Assembly (NCBI GenBank): GCA_965222335.1 | Contig: OZ244944.1 | Span: 3,038,001-3,102,000 of the forward strand | DNA: 64,000 nucleotides | Reading direction: 5' to 3' | Origin: G965222335 sp965222335 | GTDB lineage: Bacteria; Pseudomonadota; Gammaproteobacteria; Pseudomonadales; Halieaceae | Shown: positions 31,847-41,467 of the stretch, in pieces | How positions within the stretch are numbered: the first letter of the stretch is position 1 | How the letters are laid out: the number at the start of each line of letters is the position of its first letter | Program-made: the position numbers and the translations under genes | Notes under the pieces: generated by a model | Databases searched by the model: none | Seen by the model: only the letters and a program-made list of their open reading frames with translations | Told to the model about the DNA's origin: nothing

Positions 31847-33138
31847 GCCAGGAGCCCGCGAGACCAGCCGATACCCTTGCCGGGTCGCCGGCGGCGCAGC
31901 GTCCGCCGCTGCTTTTCCTCTGTCACCGGATTCCCTACCCGCCGGACAAGGGCGACAAGATTCGCGCCTTTCACCTGCTGCATCACCTGGCACAGCACTT
32001 TGAGGTCCACCTGGGAAGCTTCGTCGACGATCCGCGGGACTGGGGAGGTGTCGCCGAACTGGAAAAGCACTGTGCCAGCCTGCATCTGCGTCCATTGCAT
32101 CCCGGCCTGGCCCGACTGCGCAGTTTGCGAGGCCTGCTGACCGGGAAGCCGCTATCGATGCCCTTTTATGCCGATGGCAAGCTGGCGGCGTGGGTGCGTG
32201 ATACGGTCTCGCGCTATCGAATCCGCCACGCCATCGTGTATTCCGCGGTGATGGCACAGTTCCTGCCCGAAACGCCCGGCCAGCGACGCGTGATCGACTT
32301 CGTGGATGTGGACTCAGACAAGTGGCGACAGTACGCAGCGCGTAAATTGCCACCCATGCGCTGGGTCTATGCCCGCGAGGCACGATGCCTGCTGGTGCAG
32401 GAGCAGGAACTGGCGCGACGCTTTGACGCGAGCCTGTTTGTGTCCGCCGCCGAGGCTGCGCTGTTCAGGCAGCTCTGCCCCGATGTGGCGCCGCGCATCG
32501 GCTTCTATAATAACGGCGTTAACGGCGACTATTTCACCCCGAACTTTGCTCAGGGGCAAGCGGGTGCCGGCCCCTACCCGGGGGATGCGCCCGTACTGGT
32601 GTTTACGGGTGCCATGGATTACTGGCCCAACGTCGATGCGGTGGTCTGGTTTGTCCGTGAGGTGCTTCCCGTGCTGCGCGCGGACTATCCTGGGCTGCAG
32701 TTCGCGATAGTCGGCAGCAAGCCGACCGCAGTAGTGGAGCAACTGGCGCGTGAGCCAGGGGTGACCGTGAGTGGCCGGGTACCCGATGTCCGGCCCTGGG
32801 TGCGGCACGCGACCGCCGTGGTAGCACCCATGCGCATTGCCAGGGGAGTACAGAACAAGGTGTTGGAAGGCATGGCCATGGCTCGGCCAGTGTTGCTCAG
32901 CGGCAAAGGCCTGGAGGGCATCAGGGCCGAGCCGGGGCGTGAAGTGCTGCTGGCGGAAACGCCGGATGACTATCGGCGACACCTGGCGGCGGTTTTGGCC
33001 GGGGAGCATGCAGGACTGGGTGAGCGCGCCCGCGCAAGGGTTCTGGCCGATTTCACCTGGAGTGCCAACCTCCCTGAAGTGGTCGAGTTGCTGCAATCAG
33101 CGGGACAGGACGAAGCGCCACGGGAAACGACCGCATGA
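31843..33138 (+). CDS. XrtA-associated GT4 glycosyltransferase (TIGR03087)
   Basis: This 431-residue protein is a GT-B fold glycosyltransferase. It has the N-terminal FLCHRIPYPPDKGDKIRAFHLLHHL acceptor-side signature (only part quoted), the central FTGAMDYWPNVDAV segment and the C-terminal VLEGMAMARPVL donor-site region. That combination is typical of the XrtA-linked TIGR03087 group, which adds one sugar during EPS repeat-unit assembly. The donor is unknown. It overlaps the FemAB gene and exosortase A by four bases on each side. Confidence 0.9.
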   Translation: MSQEPARPADTLAGSPAAQRPPLLFLCHRIPYPPDKGDKIRAFHLLHHLAQHFEVHLGSFVDDPRDWGGVAELEKHCASLHLRPLHPGLARLRSLRGLLTGKPLSMPFYADGKLAAWVRDTVSRYRIRHAIVYSAVMAQFLPETPGQRRVIDFVDVDSDKWRQYAARKLPPMRWVYAREARCLLVQEQELARRFDASLFVSAAEAALFRQLCPDVAPRIGFYNNGVNGDYFTPNFAQGQAGAGPYPGDAPVLVFTGAMDYWPNVDAVVWFVREVLPVLRADYPGLQFAIVGSKPTAVVEQLAREPGVTVSGRVPDVRPWVRHATAVVAPMRIARGVQNKVLEGMAMARPVLLSGKGLEGIRAEPGREVLLAETPDDYRRHLAAVLAGEHAGLGERARARVLADFTWSANLPEVVELLQSAGQDEAPRETTA

Positions 33139-34658
33139 ATACCGCCCAGCGCCGTACCCTGGGACTGTTGATCGCCTGGTTCGTGCTGGTGCTGGTGCTG
33201 TTCCGAGCCACTTTGTTCGATCTTGTCTCGATATGGTGGAACAGCGAAACTTTCAGTCACGGTTTTCTCATTTTGCCAATCAGCCTGTGGCTGTTGTGGC
33301 GTGACCGCGCGCGACTCTCGGTACTGCAACCGTCCGGGGAACCCCTGGCCCTGGCGCTGACCTTGGGTGCCGGCCTGGTCTGGCTGCTCGCGGACCTGGT
33401 GGATGTCAACGTGATCGAGCAACTGGCGCTGGTGGCAATACTGGTGTCGGGTATCTGGGTGCTGGTCGGCACACCTCTCGCGCGGGCCATGGCGTTCCCC
33501 CTTGGCTTCCTGTTCCTCGCCGTGCCCATGGGCGAGGGGCTGATTCCGCCATTGATGCAATTTACCGCCGACAGCACTGAGTACCTGGTGCGGGCCAGCG
33601 GTATCCCGGTATACCGGGAAGACATGTACCTCACCTTGCCCACAGGGCGCTGGTCGGTGGTGGAGGCGTGTAGCGGGGTCCGTTATCTGATCGCCTCGTT
33701 CACCCTGGGCCTGGTATTCGCCTATATCACCTATCAGTCCCTGTGGAGGCGTCTTCTATTTGTGCTGGCGGCGATTGCGACGCCCGTTCTCGCCAACAGT
33801 CTGCGCGCCTGGGGTATTGTGATGATCGGCCACTATTCCGGCATGGAGATGGCAGTGGGAGTGGACCACCTGATCTATGGCTGGGCGTTTTTCGGTGTAG
33901 TCATCCTGTTGCTGTTCTGGGTGGGGGGTATCTGGCAGGAGCCGGAACCGGGCACGGCGGTTCCGGCAGCGGCTGGCGCTGCGCAGGGAATGACTCATCG
34001 CGGGCCGGGAAGTGTGTTGTTATTGCTGCTGGTGTTGAGTGTGTTGCCTGCCCCCGTGGCCGCCTATTGGTTTGCTCATGTCGAACCACGCGCAGTGGGC
34101 GAGCTTGCGCTGCTGTCATCGGACGACGGTTGGCAGCGCTCGGAGCCTTCGGGGTGGAACTGGCAACCGGCCCAGTACGGCGCCGACCGTCAACTGACGG
34201 CCTATTTCGAGGAGTCACCGAGTGGATCTGGCGCCGCGCCGCTCCGTCTGGATGTGTACCAGTACCTTAATCAGCAACCGGGCATTGAACTGGTGACGCC
34301 CGGCCAGTTCTGGCGTCGCGACCGCGAGTCCTGGCTGTTGCTGGCCCAGGCATCGCCGGCGCCGGCGGCCGGTTTTGTGGTGGATGAGGCGGTGCTGTCG
34401 GAGACCGCGAGTGGAGAGCGGCTGCTGGCCTGGAGCTGGTATCGCGTGGCGGGACAGACGACGGTGAACCCCTATCAAGTCAAGGTGCTGGAGGCCCTGC
34501 AGATGCTGCGTCAGGGTCACCGCGAGGGCGCCCGGATGTACCTGAGTACGCCATTGATGGACGCCAGCGTCGAGGTACGTGCGGAGGCCCGAGAGAGGCT
34601 GGCGACCTTCCTGGACGAGCACAAAGCCGCGATCGAGCTTAGCCTGGAGCAGCGATGA
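33135..34658 (+). CDS. xrtA: Exosortase A fused to EpsI domain
   Basis: This 507-residue protein has eight or so membrane helices in the first 280 residues with the exosortase catalytic residues in their usual places: Cys in EACSGVR, Arg in NSLRAW and His in VDHLIYGW. The soluble C-terminal region is an EpsI-type (DUF3485) domain, a common XrtA fusion. Exosortase A recognises C-terminal PEP-CTERM signals, cleaves them and transfers the protein to an envelope anchor, by analogy with sortase and archaeosortase. It sits mid-operon between two glycosyltransferases, with ATGA overlaps on both sides. No PEP-CTERM substrate is encoded in this window. Confidence 0.95.
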   Translation: MNTAQRRTLGLLIAWFVLVLVLFRATLFDLVSIWWNSETFSHGFLILPISLWLLWRDRARLSVLQPSGEPLALALTLGAGLVWLLADLVDVNVIEQLALVAILVSGIWVLVGTPLARAMAFPLGFLFLAVPMGEGLIPPLMQFTADSTEYLVRASGIPVYREDMYLTLPTGRWSVVEACSGVRYLIASFTLGLVFAYITYQSLWRRLLFVLAAIATPVLANSLRAWGIVMIGHYSGMEMAVGVDHLIYGWAFFGVVILLLFWVGGIWQEPEPGTAVPAAAGAAQGMTHRGPGSVLLLLLVLSVLPAPVAAYWFAHVEPRAVGELALLSSDDGWQRSEPSGWNWQPAQYGADRQLTAYFEESPSGSGAAPLRLDVYQYLNQQPGIELVTPGQFWRRDRESWLLLAQASPAPAAGFVVDEAVLSETASGERLLAWSWYRVAGQTTVNPYQVKVLEALQMLRQGHREGARMYLSTPLMDASVEVRAEARERLATFLDEHKAAIELSLEQR

Positions 34659-35872
34659 ACGCGGTGCCGGGCACTGACTCTGCCGGCGCGCCCATGGTGG
34701 TTCACATCATCTATGCCCTGGGCACCGGTGGGCTGGAGAACGGCCTGGTTAACCTGATCAACCGCTGTCCGCCGCAGCGTTACCGGCACGCGATCATCTG
34801 CCTGACGGGCGCAGAGGCCTTTGCCGATCGCATTCGGGCGCCCGGGGTGGAGATTGTCGAATTACACAAACGCCCGGGTCATGACCCGGCGGTTTACTGG
34901 CGCCTGTGGCGGACTCTGCGCCGCCTGCGCCCGGCCATCGTGCACACCCGCAACCTGGCGGCCCTGGAAACCCAGGTGCTGGGTCTGGTGATGCCCCGCT
35001 GCCGGCGGGTCCACGGCGAGCACGGGCGCGATGTCAGCGACCTGCAGGGCCATAACTGGCGCTACCGCCTCCTGCGTCGCGCGCTGGCGCCCCTGGTGCA
35101 CCGGTTTATTGCGGTGAGTCGCGACCTGGCTGCCTGGCTGACGGACGAGGTGGGCCTGCCGGCGAGCAAAGTTACGCAGATCTACAACGGCGTGGACCAT
35201 GCGCGTTTCGCCGCGACCGCCCGAGACCGTGAAAACGTGCGCGATGCGCCGCTACCGGGCATGCCACCGGAATTTCTGCCCCCCAGCGCCAGGGTGGTGG
35301 GCACTGTGGGGCGCCTGGCGGCAGTCAAGGACCAGGCCACCCTGATTCGTGCCCTGGCGCACACACTGGAAGTACGCCCGGAGTACCGGGCCTGCTTGCG
35401 GGGTATACTGGTGGGTGATGGTCCCGAACGCCCGGCGTTGGAGCAAATGATTGCAGCGAGTGGACTGCAGGAGCTTGTCTGGCTGGCCGGTGATAGGGAG
35501 GACATCCCCGCGCTGCTGGCACGCATGGATATTTTTGTACTGCCTTCACTCGGTGAGGGCATATCCAATACAGTGCTCGAGGCAATGGCCGCGGCTTTGC
35601 CGGTGGTTGCCACCCGGGTGGGTGGCAACCCGGAACTGGTGGCAGACGGAGAGAGCGGAGAGCTGGTGCCCGTGGGCGATGTACATGCCCTGGCCACGGC
35701 ACTCATGGCCCTGCTCGATGATCCGGAGCGGGCAGTGCGACAGGGAGCGGCGGGCCAGGCGCGGGTGACGCGCGACTTTGACTGGGAGCGCACGGTAGCG
35801 GATTACCTGCGGGTTTACGATGAGGTATTACACTGCCAGGGCCAGGCGAATCCGCAGCGCGACAGGCCCTGA
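34655..35872 (+). CDS. XrtA-associated GT4 glycosyltransferase (TIGR03088)
   Basis: This 405-residue GT4 enzyme has HIIYALGTGGLENGLVNLIN near the start, the VGTVGRLAAVKDQ segment, and the C-terminal donor region FVLPSLGEGISNTVLEAMAA. This matches the second conserved XrtA-cluster transferase (TIGR03088). It follows exosortase A with an ATGA overlap. A short tandem repeat separates it from the amidotransferase gene. Sugar specificity is not predictable. Confidence 0.92.
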   Translation: MNAVPGTDSAGAPMVVHIIYALGTGGLENGLVNLINRCPPQRYRHAIICLTGAEAFADRIRAPGVEIVELHKRPGHDPAVYWRLWRTLRRLRPAIVHTRNLAALETQVLGLVMPRCRRVHGEHGRDVSDLQGHNWRYRLLRRALAPLVHRFIAVSRDLAAWLTDEVGLPASKVTQIYNGVDHARFAATARDRENVRDAPLPGMPPEFLPPSARVVGTVGRLAAVKDQATLIRALAHTLEVRPEYRACLRGILVGDGPERPALEQMIAASGLQELVWLAGDREDIPALLARMDIFVLPSLGEGISNTVLEAMAAALPVVATRVGGNPELVADGESGELVPVGDVHALATALMALLDDPERAVRQGAAGQARVTRDFDWERTVADYLRVYDEVLHCQGQANPQRDRP

Positions 35873-35914
35873 AACGCGATAGATGGAAACGCGATTGATG
35901 GAAAGGCGAGCGAA
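35871..35914 (+). repeat. 15-bp direct repeat, about three copies, before the amidotransferase start
   Basis: Two near-identical 15-base units (GAAACGCGAT followed by AGATG or TGATG, at 35871-35885 and 35886-35900) are followed by a degraded third unit (35901-35914) that runs into the true ATG. The repeat covers the last two bases of the preceding stop, and includes out-of-frame ATG triplets at 35883 and 35898. The real start is fixed by the essential Cys2 of the amidotransferase. Confidence 0.7.
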
Positions 35915-37825
35915 ATGTGTGGCATAGCAGGGATTTTTGACCTGGAAGGACAGCGCGAGATTGATCGCGACCTGCTGTCGCGCATGAACCAGACCCAGTT
36001 CCACCGTGGCCCCGACGAGGGCGGTTTGCACACCGAGCCCGGTCTGGGGCTGGGTCACCGGCGCCTGTCCATTATTGATCTCGCCAGTGGGCAGCAGCCC
36101 ATGGCCAGCGCTGATGGCTGCCTCCGGGTCGTGTTCAATGGCGAAATCTACAATTTCCGCGAACTGGCCCGGGAGCTTAGCGCCCTCGGTCATCAGTTTC
36201 GTACCCACTGTGATACCGAGGTAATCCTCTATGCCTGGCGGCAATGGGGCGAGCAGTGTGTCGAGCGCTTCCGCGGCATGTTTGCCTTTGCCCTCTATGA
36301 TAGCGAGGAGCAGAGCCTGTTCCTGGCCCGCGACCGCTTTGGCATCAAGCCCCTGTTCTACAGTGAGCTTGCAGACGGCCAGCTGGTGTTCGGTTCCGAG
36401 CTCAAGGTGCTCAAGGCCCATCCCGGACTGCCGCGGCAACTGTGCGTGGAGGCGGTGGAGGATTACTTCGCCCTGGGCTACGTGCCGGAACCGAAAACCA
36501 TCTACCGCGATGTACATAAACTGCGCCCCGGCCATACCTTGCTGTTGCGCCGCGGGCGTCCCTGCCCGGCGCAGCGGCAGTACTGGGATATTCCCTTTCA
36601 GCCTCTGGCCGTCGCCAGCGAGCAGGACCTGCAGGCCGAGTTGGTGGCGCGGCTGCGCGAGGCGGTGCAGGTGCGCCTGGTATCCGAAGTACCCCTCGGG
36701 GCTTTCCTGTCCGGCGGCGTGGACTCCAGCGCGGTCGTAGCGATGATGGCCGGCCTGCAGAATGAGCCGGTCAATACCTGTGCGATCGGCTTCGATGTCG
36801 CCCAGTTCGACGAGACCGCCTACGCCAGGCAGGTGGCCGAGCGCTATCATACCCGGCACTTCGAACAGACCGTGGGCAGCGATGATTTCGGCCTGCTGGA
36901 CGAACTGGCGGGCCTGTACGACGAGCCCTACGCAGACAGCTCCGCCATTCCCACCTATCGCGTCTGCCAGCTGGCCCGTCAGCGGGTTACCGTGGCGTTG
37001 TCCGGCGACGGTGGCGACGAGCATCTGGCCGGCTACCGCCGCTACCGGATGCATATGCAGGAGGAGCGCCTGCGCCAGGCCCTGCCACTCGGGATACGCC
37101 GGCCGCTGTTTGGCGCCCTCGGTCGGCTCTACCCGAAGGCGGACTGGGCGCCGCGGGTGTTTCGCGCCAAGACCACCTTCCAGGCGCTGGCGCGCAACAC
37201 GGTCGAGGCCTACCTGCGCTCGGTATCCATTTTCCGCGAGGAGCAGCGGGCAGCCCTGTTCAGCCCTTCCCTGCAACGGGAACTGCAGGGCTACCGCGTG
37301 CAGCGGGTGTTTGATGAGCACGCGGCTAACAGCCCCACCGATGATCCCCTGTCACTGATCCAGTACCTGGACATGAAGACCTACCTGGTGGGCGATATCC
37401 TGACCAAGGTGGATCGCGCCAGCATGGCCCATGCCCTGGAGGTACGGGTTCCGTTTCTGGACCACCCCCTGACCGAATGGGTATCCGGGCTGCCGCCGAC
37501 GTTGAAGCTGCGTGGTGGCGAGGGCAAGTACCTGCTCAAGACGGCGCTGGAGCCCCACCTGCCCCATGACGTACTCTACCGGCCCAAGATGGGCTTCGGT
37601 GTACCCCTGGCGCGCTGGTTTCGCGGCCCCCTGAAGCAGCGCCTGCGCAGTGACCTGCTGGAGGGCGGGCTGGCCGACAGCGGCCTGTTCAATCGCGACT
37701 ACCTGCACCGCCTGGTCGATGAGCACCAGAGCGGCCGCCGGGATCACAGCGCGCCCCTGTGGACCCTGCTGATGTTCCAGGCGACCGTGCGCGACGATGC
37801 TTTTAGCCTGGGCGACGGGGGCTGA
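35915..37825 (+). CDS. XrtA-associated glutamine amidotransferase (asparagine-synthetase type)
   Basis: This 636-residue protein has the mature N-terminal nucleophile Cys2 (MCGIAGIFD), the Ntn glutaminase motifs HRGPDEGG, LGHRRLSIID and VFNGEIYNF, and an AsnB-type synthetase domain with the PP-loop FLSGGVDSSA near residue 266 and SGDGGDEHLAGY. It matches TIGR03108 of XrtA loci. Such enzymes use glutamine-derived ammonia and ATP to amidate a carboxylate, here perhaps a uronic acid of the polymer; that substrate is inferred from the upstream UDP-hexuronate pathway. It is probably in the same transcript as the glycosyltransferases, although a 42-base repeat-bearing gap precedes it. The next gene starts 2 bases after its stop. 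Confidence 0.94.
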   Translation: MCGIAGIFDLEGQREIDRDLLSRMNQTQFHRGPDEGGLHTEPGLGLGHRRLSIIDLASGQQPMASADGCLRVVFNGEIYNFRELARELSALGHQFRTHCDTEVILYAWRQWGEQCVERFRGMFAFALYDSEEQSLFLARDRFGIKPLFYSELADGQLVFGSELKVLKAHPGLPRQLCVEAVEDYFALGYVPEPKTIYRDVHKLRPGHTLLLRRGRPCPAQRQYWDIPFQPLAVASEQDLQAELVARLREAVQVRLVSEVPLGAFLSGGVDSSAVVAMMAGLQNEPVNTCAIGFDVAQFDETAYARQVAERYHTRHFEQTVGSDDFGLLDELAGLYDEPYADSSAIPTYRVCQLARQRVTVALSGDGGDEHLAGYRRYRMHMQEERLRQALPLGIRRPLFGALGRLYPKADWAPRVFRAKTTFQALARNTVEAYLRSVSIFREEQRAALFSPSLQRELQGYRVQRVFDEHAANSPTDDPLSLIQYLDMKTYLVGDILTKVDRASMAHALEVRVPFLDHPLTEWVSGLPPTLKLRGGEGKYLLKTALEPHLPHDVLYRPKMGFGVPLARWFRGPLKQRLRSDLLEGGLADSGLFNRDYLHRLVDEHQSGRRDHSAPLWTLLMFQATVRDDAFSLGDGG

Positions 37826-37827
37826 AC

Positions 37828-39039
37828 ATGCGCATCCTGCACGTGCTCGACCACTCCATCCCCCTGCACAGCGGCTATACCTTTCGCACCATGAACATCC
37901 TGCGCCAGCAGCGCGCGCTGGGCTGGCACACCGCACATGTCACCGGGCTCAAGCAGGGTGGGCCAGCCACTGCAGGGGCAGGGGCAGTGGATGAGGTCGA
38001 CGGGCTGGGTTTTTACCGCACGGCGCCGTCAAACAATCCGCTTTACCGCCTGCCGCTGCTCAATCAGTGGGAAGTGGTTACTACCCTGGCCAGGCGAATC
38101 GAAGCGGTGGCCACCATCGAGCAGCCCGACCTGCTACACGCCCATTCCCCGGCCCTGAACGGCCTGGCGGCCCTGCGCGCCGGGCGGCGCCTGGGGCTGC
38201 CTGTAGTGTATGAGTGCCGCGCCTTCTGGGAGGATGCCGCCGTGGACCATGGGACCAGCCGTGAAGGCGGCCTGCGCTACCGGCTTACCCGGGCCATGGA
38301 AACCCGTGTCTTCCGCCGTGCCCAGGCGGTGACTTGTATCTGCGAGGGCCTGCGCGCCGAGATTGCCGGCCGTGGTGTAGCGGCAGACAGGGTCACGGTC
38401 ATCCCCAACGCCGTGGACACCGACAGTTTCAGCTATAACGCCCCTGCTGATCCGGAGCTCCGCTCAAGCCTGGGCCTGGACGGCGCCATCGTCCTGGGCT
38501 TTATCGGTTCGTTCTACGCTTACGAGGGCATTCCGCTGCTGCTGGAGGCCCTGCCGACGCTGCGGCAGCGGTACCCCGAACTGCGCCTGCTGCTGGTGGG
38601 CGGCGGGCCCCAGGAGGCCACCATTCGCGAGCGCCTGGATGAGCTCGGCCTGCAGGAGGCGGTGATCCTGACCGGCCGCGTGGCCCACGAGGCGGTGCAG
38701 GACCACTACAACCTGGTAGATATTTTTGTCTACCCGCGCCTGCCCATGCGCCTGACCGACCTGGTGACCCCCCTGAAACCCCTGGAGGCGATGGCCCAGG
38801 GTCGGTTGGTGGTGGCATCGGATGTGGGCGGACACCGGGAACTGATTCGCGATGGTGAGACCGGGGTCCTGTTTCGCGCCGGTAACCGCGATAGCCTGGT
38901 GGCGACGGTCAGTGGCCTGCTTGAACGCCGCGAGGCGTGGCCGACCATGCGTGACAATGGCCGTGCCTTCGTGGATGAGGAGCGTACCTGGGCCAGCAGC
39001 GTGTCCCGCTACCGGGCCGTCTATGGGCGGCTGCTGTGA
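37828..39039 (+). CDS. XrtA-associated GT4 glycosyltransferase (TIGR04063)
   Basis: This 403-residue enzyme begins MRILHVLDHSIPLHSGYTFR, the distinctive opening of the third XrtA-cluster GT4 group (TIGR04063). It has the GFIGSFYAYEGIPLLLEA central motif and a KPLEAMAQGRLVVASDVGG donor site. It would extend the EPS repeat unit on its cytosolic lipid carrier. It starts two bases after the amidotransferase stop. The next transferase begins with GTG inside its stop (GTGA). Confidence 0.92.
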   Translation: MRILHVLDHSIPLHSGYTFRTMNILRQQRALGWHTAHVTGLKQGGPATAGAGAVDEVDGLGFYRTAPSNNPLYRLPLLNQWEVVTTLARRIEAVATIEQPDLLHAHSPALNGLAALRAGRRLGLPVVYECRAFWEDAAVDHGTSREGGLRYRLTRAMETRVFRRAQAVTCICEGLRAEIAGRGVAADRVTVIPNAVDTDSFSYNAPADPELRSSLGLDGAIVLGFIGSFYAYEGIPLLLEALPTLRQRYPELRLLLVGGGPQEATIRERLDELGLQEAVILTGRVAHEAVQDHYNLVDIFVYPRLPMRLTDLVTPLKPLEAMAQGRLVVASDVGGHRELIRDGETGVLFRAGNRDSLVATVSGLLERREAWPTMRDNGRAFVDEERTWASSVSRYRAVYGRLL

Positions 39040-40124
39040 GCGGGCCGCGCCTGCGCCTGGGCCTGGTGGGTCCGGTACCGCCACCGAACGGCGGCATGGC
39101 GATGCAGACCGCGCAACTGGCCCGTTTGCTGGGCGAGGAGGGCGTATCGGTGGAGTTGCTGGCCACCAATCCGCGCTATCGACCCGCCTGGGTGAAGCAC
39201 CTGCCCGGGCTACGTGCCCTGTTCCGCTTCCTGCCCTACCTGCTGGCGGTATGGCGCCTGGCTGGGCGGGTGGACGTGATTCACCTGATGGCCAACTCCG
39301 GTTGGTCCTGGCAACTTTTTGCCGCGCCAGTGTTGTGGCTGGCCTGGCTACGGAGCACGCCAGTGGTGGTCAACTACCGCGGTGGCGAGGCGAAGGCCTA
39401 TCTGCAGCGCTCCTTCCGTTGGGTCCGGCCATCCCTGGGCAAGGCAGCCGAAGTGGCGGTGCCCTCCGGCTTTCTGCAGTCGGTGTTTGCCGAGTTCGGT
39501 GTGGAGACCCGGGTCATCCCGAATATCGTCGATCTGGAACTGTTTCGTCCGAGCCCCGACCGGCAGTACCATGAGCATCCAGTACTGGTGATTACCCGCA
39601 ACCTGGAAGCCATCTATGATATCGACACTGCTCTGCGCGCTCTGGCGCTACTGGTGGAGCGGGGAGTGGATGCGGAGGTGCGCATCGCCGGCAGCGGCCC
39701 ACTGGAGGCCGAGCTGCGCGCGCAGGCGCAGGCGCTGGGTGTGGCGAAGCAGGTGCATTTCCTGGGCCGATTGGATCGCCAGGCGATTGTCAAGCTGTAC
39801 GCAGACGCCGATATCATGCTCAACCCGAGCCGGGTAGACAACATGCCCAATTCAGTAATCGAGGCCCTGGCCTGCGGCCTGCCCGTGGTGTCCACGGCAG
39901 TAGGCGGAGTGCCCTATATCGTCGAGCATGAACACACCGCACTGCTGGTTCCCCCCGGCGATGCCGAGGCCATGGCGACGGCGGTCCAGCGCCTGTGCCG
40001 TGAGCCGGAACTGGGCCCGTGCCTGCGGGAGAATGGTATTCGAGCAGTTAAGGACTACGCCTGGCCGACGGTGCGGCCCCAGTGGCTGGAGGTCTACCGG
40101 GAGTTGGTGGAGGCAGCGGCATGA
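39036..40124 (+). CDS. GT4 glycosyltransferase
   Basis: This 362-residue GT-B transferase has a GPVPPPNGGMAMQTAQLARLL opening (partly quoted), the NYRGGEAKAYL segment and the donor motif NPSRVDNMPNSVIEALACGLPVV. It is not one of the three strict XrtA families but belongs to GT4. The start codon is GTG at 39036, overlapping the previous TGA as GTGA; this is favoured by the operon's coupling pattern and the absence of a nearby in-frame ATG. The next gene overlaps its stop as ATGA. Donor and acceptor are unknown. Confidence 0.88.
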   Translation: MSGPRLRLGLVGPVPPPNGGMAMQTAQLARLLGEEGVSVELLATNPRYRPAWVKHLPGLRALFRFLPYLLAVWRLAGRVDVIHLMANSGWSWQLFAAPVLWLAWLRSTPVVVNYRGGEAKAYLQRSFRWVRPSLGKAAEVAVPSGFLQSVFAEFGVETRVIPNIVDLELFRPSPDRQYHEHPVLVITRNLEAIYDIDTALRALALLVERGVDAEVRIAGSGPLEAELRAQAQALGVAKQVHFLGRLDRQAIVKLYADADIMLNPSRVDNMPNSVIEALACGLPVVSTAVGGVPYIVEHEHTALLVPPGDAEAMATAVQRLCREPELGPCLRENGIRAVKDYAWPTVRPQWLEVYRELVEAAA

Positions 40125-41467
40125 GTCTTTACCAGAAGCTGGTGGGCAACGTGCTTTTCCCCCTGCATGAGAGCTTGAAGGGACATGACACGACTGCTGT
40201 ACACAAGTCCCTGGAGCAGTCCCAGTGGCTGACCCCCGACGGCGTGGCCGCAGTACAAAGGGACAACTTGCGGTGCTTCCTGGAGCGCATTGGTCGTACG
40301 GTGCCCTATTATCGGGCGCTGTTTGCGCAGCTTGGCTTCGAGCCCGGCCGGGGTGATGTCAGCGCGTTGCAGCAGCTTCCCCTGCTGGACAAGCCCACGA
40401 TCCGGGCGCAGGGCGACGCCCTGAAGGCCGAGGGGGCGACAGGGCTGAAGCGTTTCAATACCGGGGGCTCCAGTGGCGAACCGCTGATCTTCTGGCTGAA
40501 CCAGGAGCGGGTGAGTCACGACGTGGCGGCCAAGCGCCGCGCGACCCGCTGGTGGGGGGTGGATATCGGTGACCCCGAAGTCGTGGTCTGGGGCTCACCC
40601 ATTGAGCTTGGCTCCCAGGACCGGGTGCGCCTCCTGCGGGACAAGCTGTTTCGCACCGAGCTGCTGTCCGCTTTCGAGATGTCCCGGGACAATCTCTGCA
40701 AATTCGTGGAGCGTATCCAGGACGTCCGGCCGGCGATGCTGTTCGGCTACCCTTCGTCCCTGGCACTGATTGCCGAATACGCCCGTGAGCAGAGCGTTTC
40801 CCTGGATGGGCTGGGTATCCGCGTGGCCTTCGTGACCTCCGAGCGGCTGTATGACCACCAGCGCAACTTGATTGAAGCTGTTTTTGGCTGCCCTGTGGCC
40901 AATGGCTACGGCGGCCGCGACGCGGGATTTATTGCCCATGAGTGCCCCGCGGGTAGCCTGCACATCACCGCCGAGGACATGGTGGTCGAAATAGTCGATG
41001 GTGAGGGCAGGGCGCTTCCCCCGGGTGAGTCCGGTGAAATCGTGGTGACTCACCTGTTCACCAGTGCTTTCCCCTTTGTGCGCTATCGCACCGGGGATGT
41101 GGGTGTGCTGGGGGATCGGGCCTGCAGCTGCGGGAGGGGATTGCCTGTGCTGGACAGCGTCGAGGGACGTACCACCGACTTCGTGGTGGCGGAAGACGGC
41201 ACCATATTGCACGGCTTGGCGCTGATCTACGTGCTGCGGGACATGCCGGGAGTGGCGAATTTCCGCATCGTGCAGGAGTCCCGGCAGTTGACGCGGGTGG
41301 AGGTGGTACCCCGTGAGATACTGACCGGGGACATGACCCGGGATATACGCAAGGGGCTTGGGGCCAGGCTGGGGCAGGGAGTGACAATTGAGGTCAGCGA
41401 GAAGGCCGAGATTGCGCCGGAAAAGTCCGGAAAGTTTCGCTATGTGGTAAGCAGGGTGAAGGTGTGA
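40121..41467 (+). CDS. CapK/phenylacetate-CoA-ligase-like adenylate-forming enzyme
   Basis: This protein of about 448 residues resembles CapK and phenylacetate-CoA ligase (coenzyme F390 synthetase family). It has an N-terminal helical SLEQSQWL region, the nucleotide-binding RFNTGGSSGEPLIFW, a central YPSSLALIAEYA, and a C-terminal RYRTGDVGVLGDRACSCGRGLP. CapK-like proteins occur in capsule loci, possibly activating an acyl or amino group for polymer modification. The start at 40121 is chosen because that ATG overlaps the previous TGA; the ORF can be extended 13 codons upstream only inside the transferase gene. A tiny ORF starts inside its stop (GTGA). Confidence 0.88.
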   Translation: MSLYQKLVGNVLFPLHESLKGHDTTAVHKSLEQSQWLTPDGVAAVQRDNLRCFLERIGRTVPYYRALFAQLGFEPGRGDVSALQQLPLLDKPTIRAQGDALKAEGATGLKRFNTGGSSGEPLIFWLNQERVSHDVAAKRRATRWWGVDIGDPEVVVWGSPIELGSQDRVRLLRDKLFRTELLSAFEMSRDNLCKFVERIQDVRPAMLFGYPSSLALIAEYAREQSVSLDGLGIRVAFVTSERLYDHQRNLIEAVFGCPVANGYGGRDAGFIAHECPAGSLHITAEDMVVEIVDGEGRALPPGESGEIVVTHLFTSAFPFVRYRTGDVGVLGDRACSCGRGLPVLDSVEGRTTDFVVAEDGTILHGLALIYVLRDMPGVANFRIVQESRQLTRVEVVPREILTGDMTRDIRKGLGARLGQGVTIEVSEKAEIAPEKSGKFRYVVSRVKV

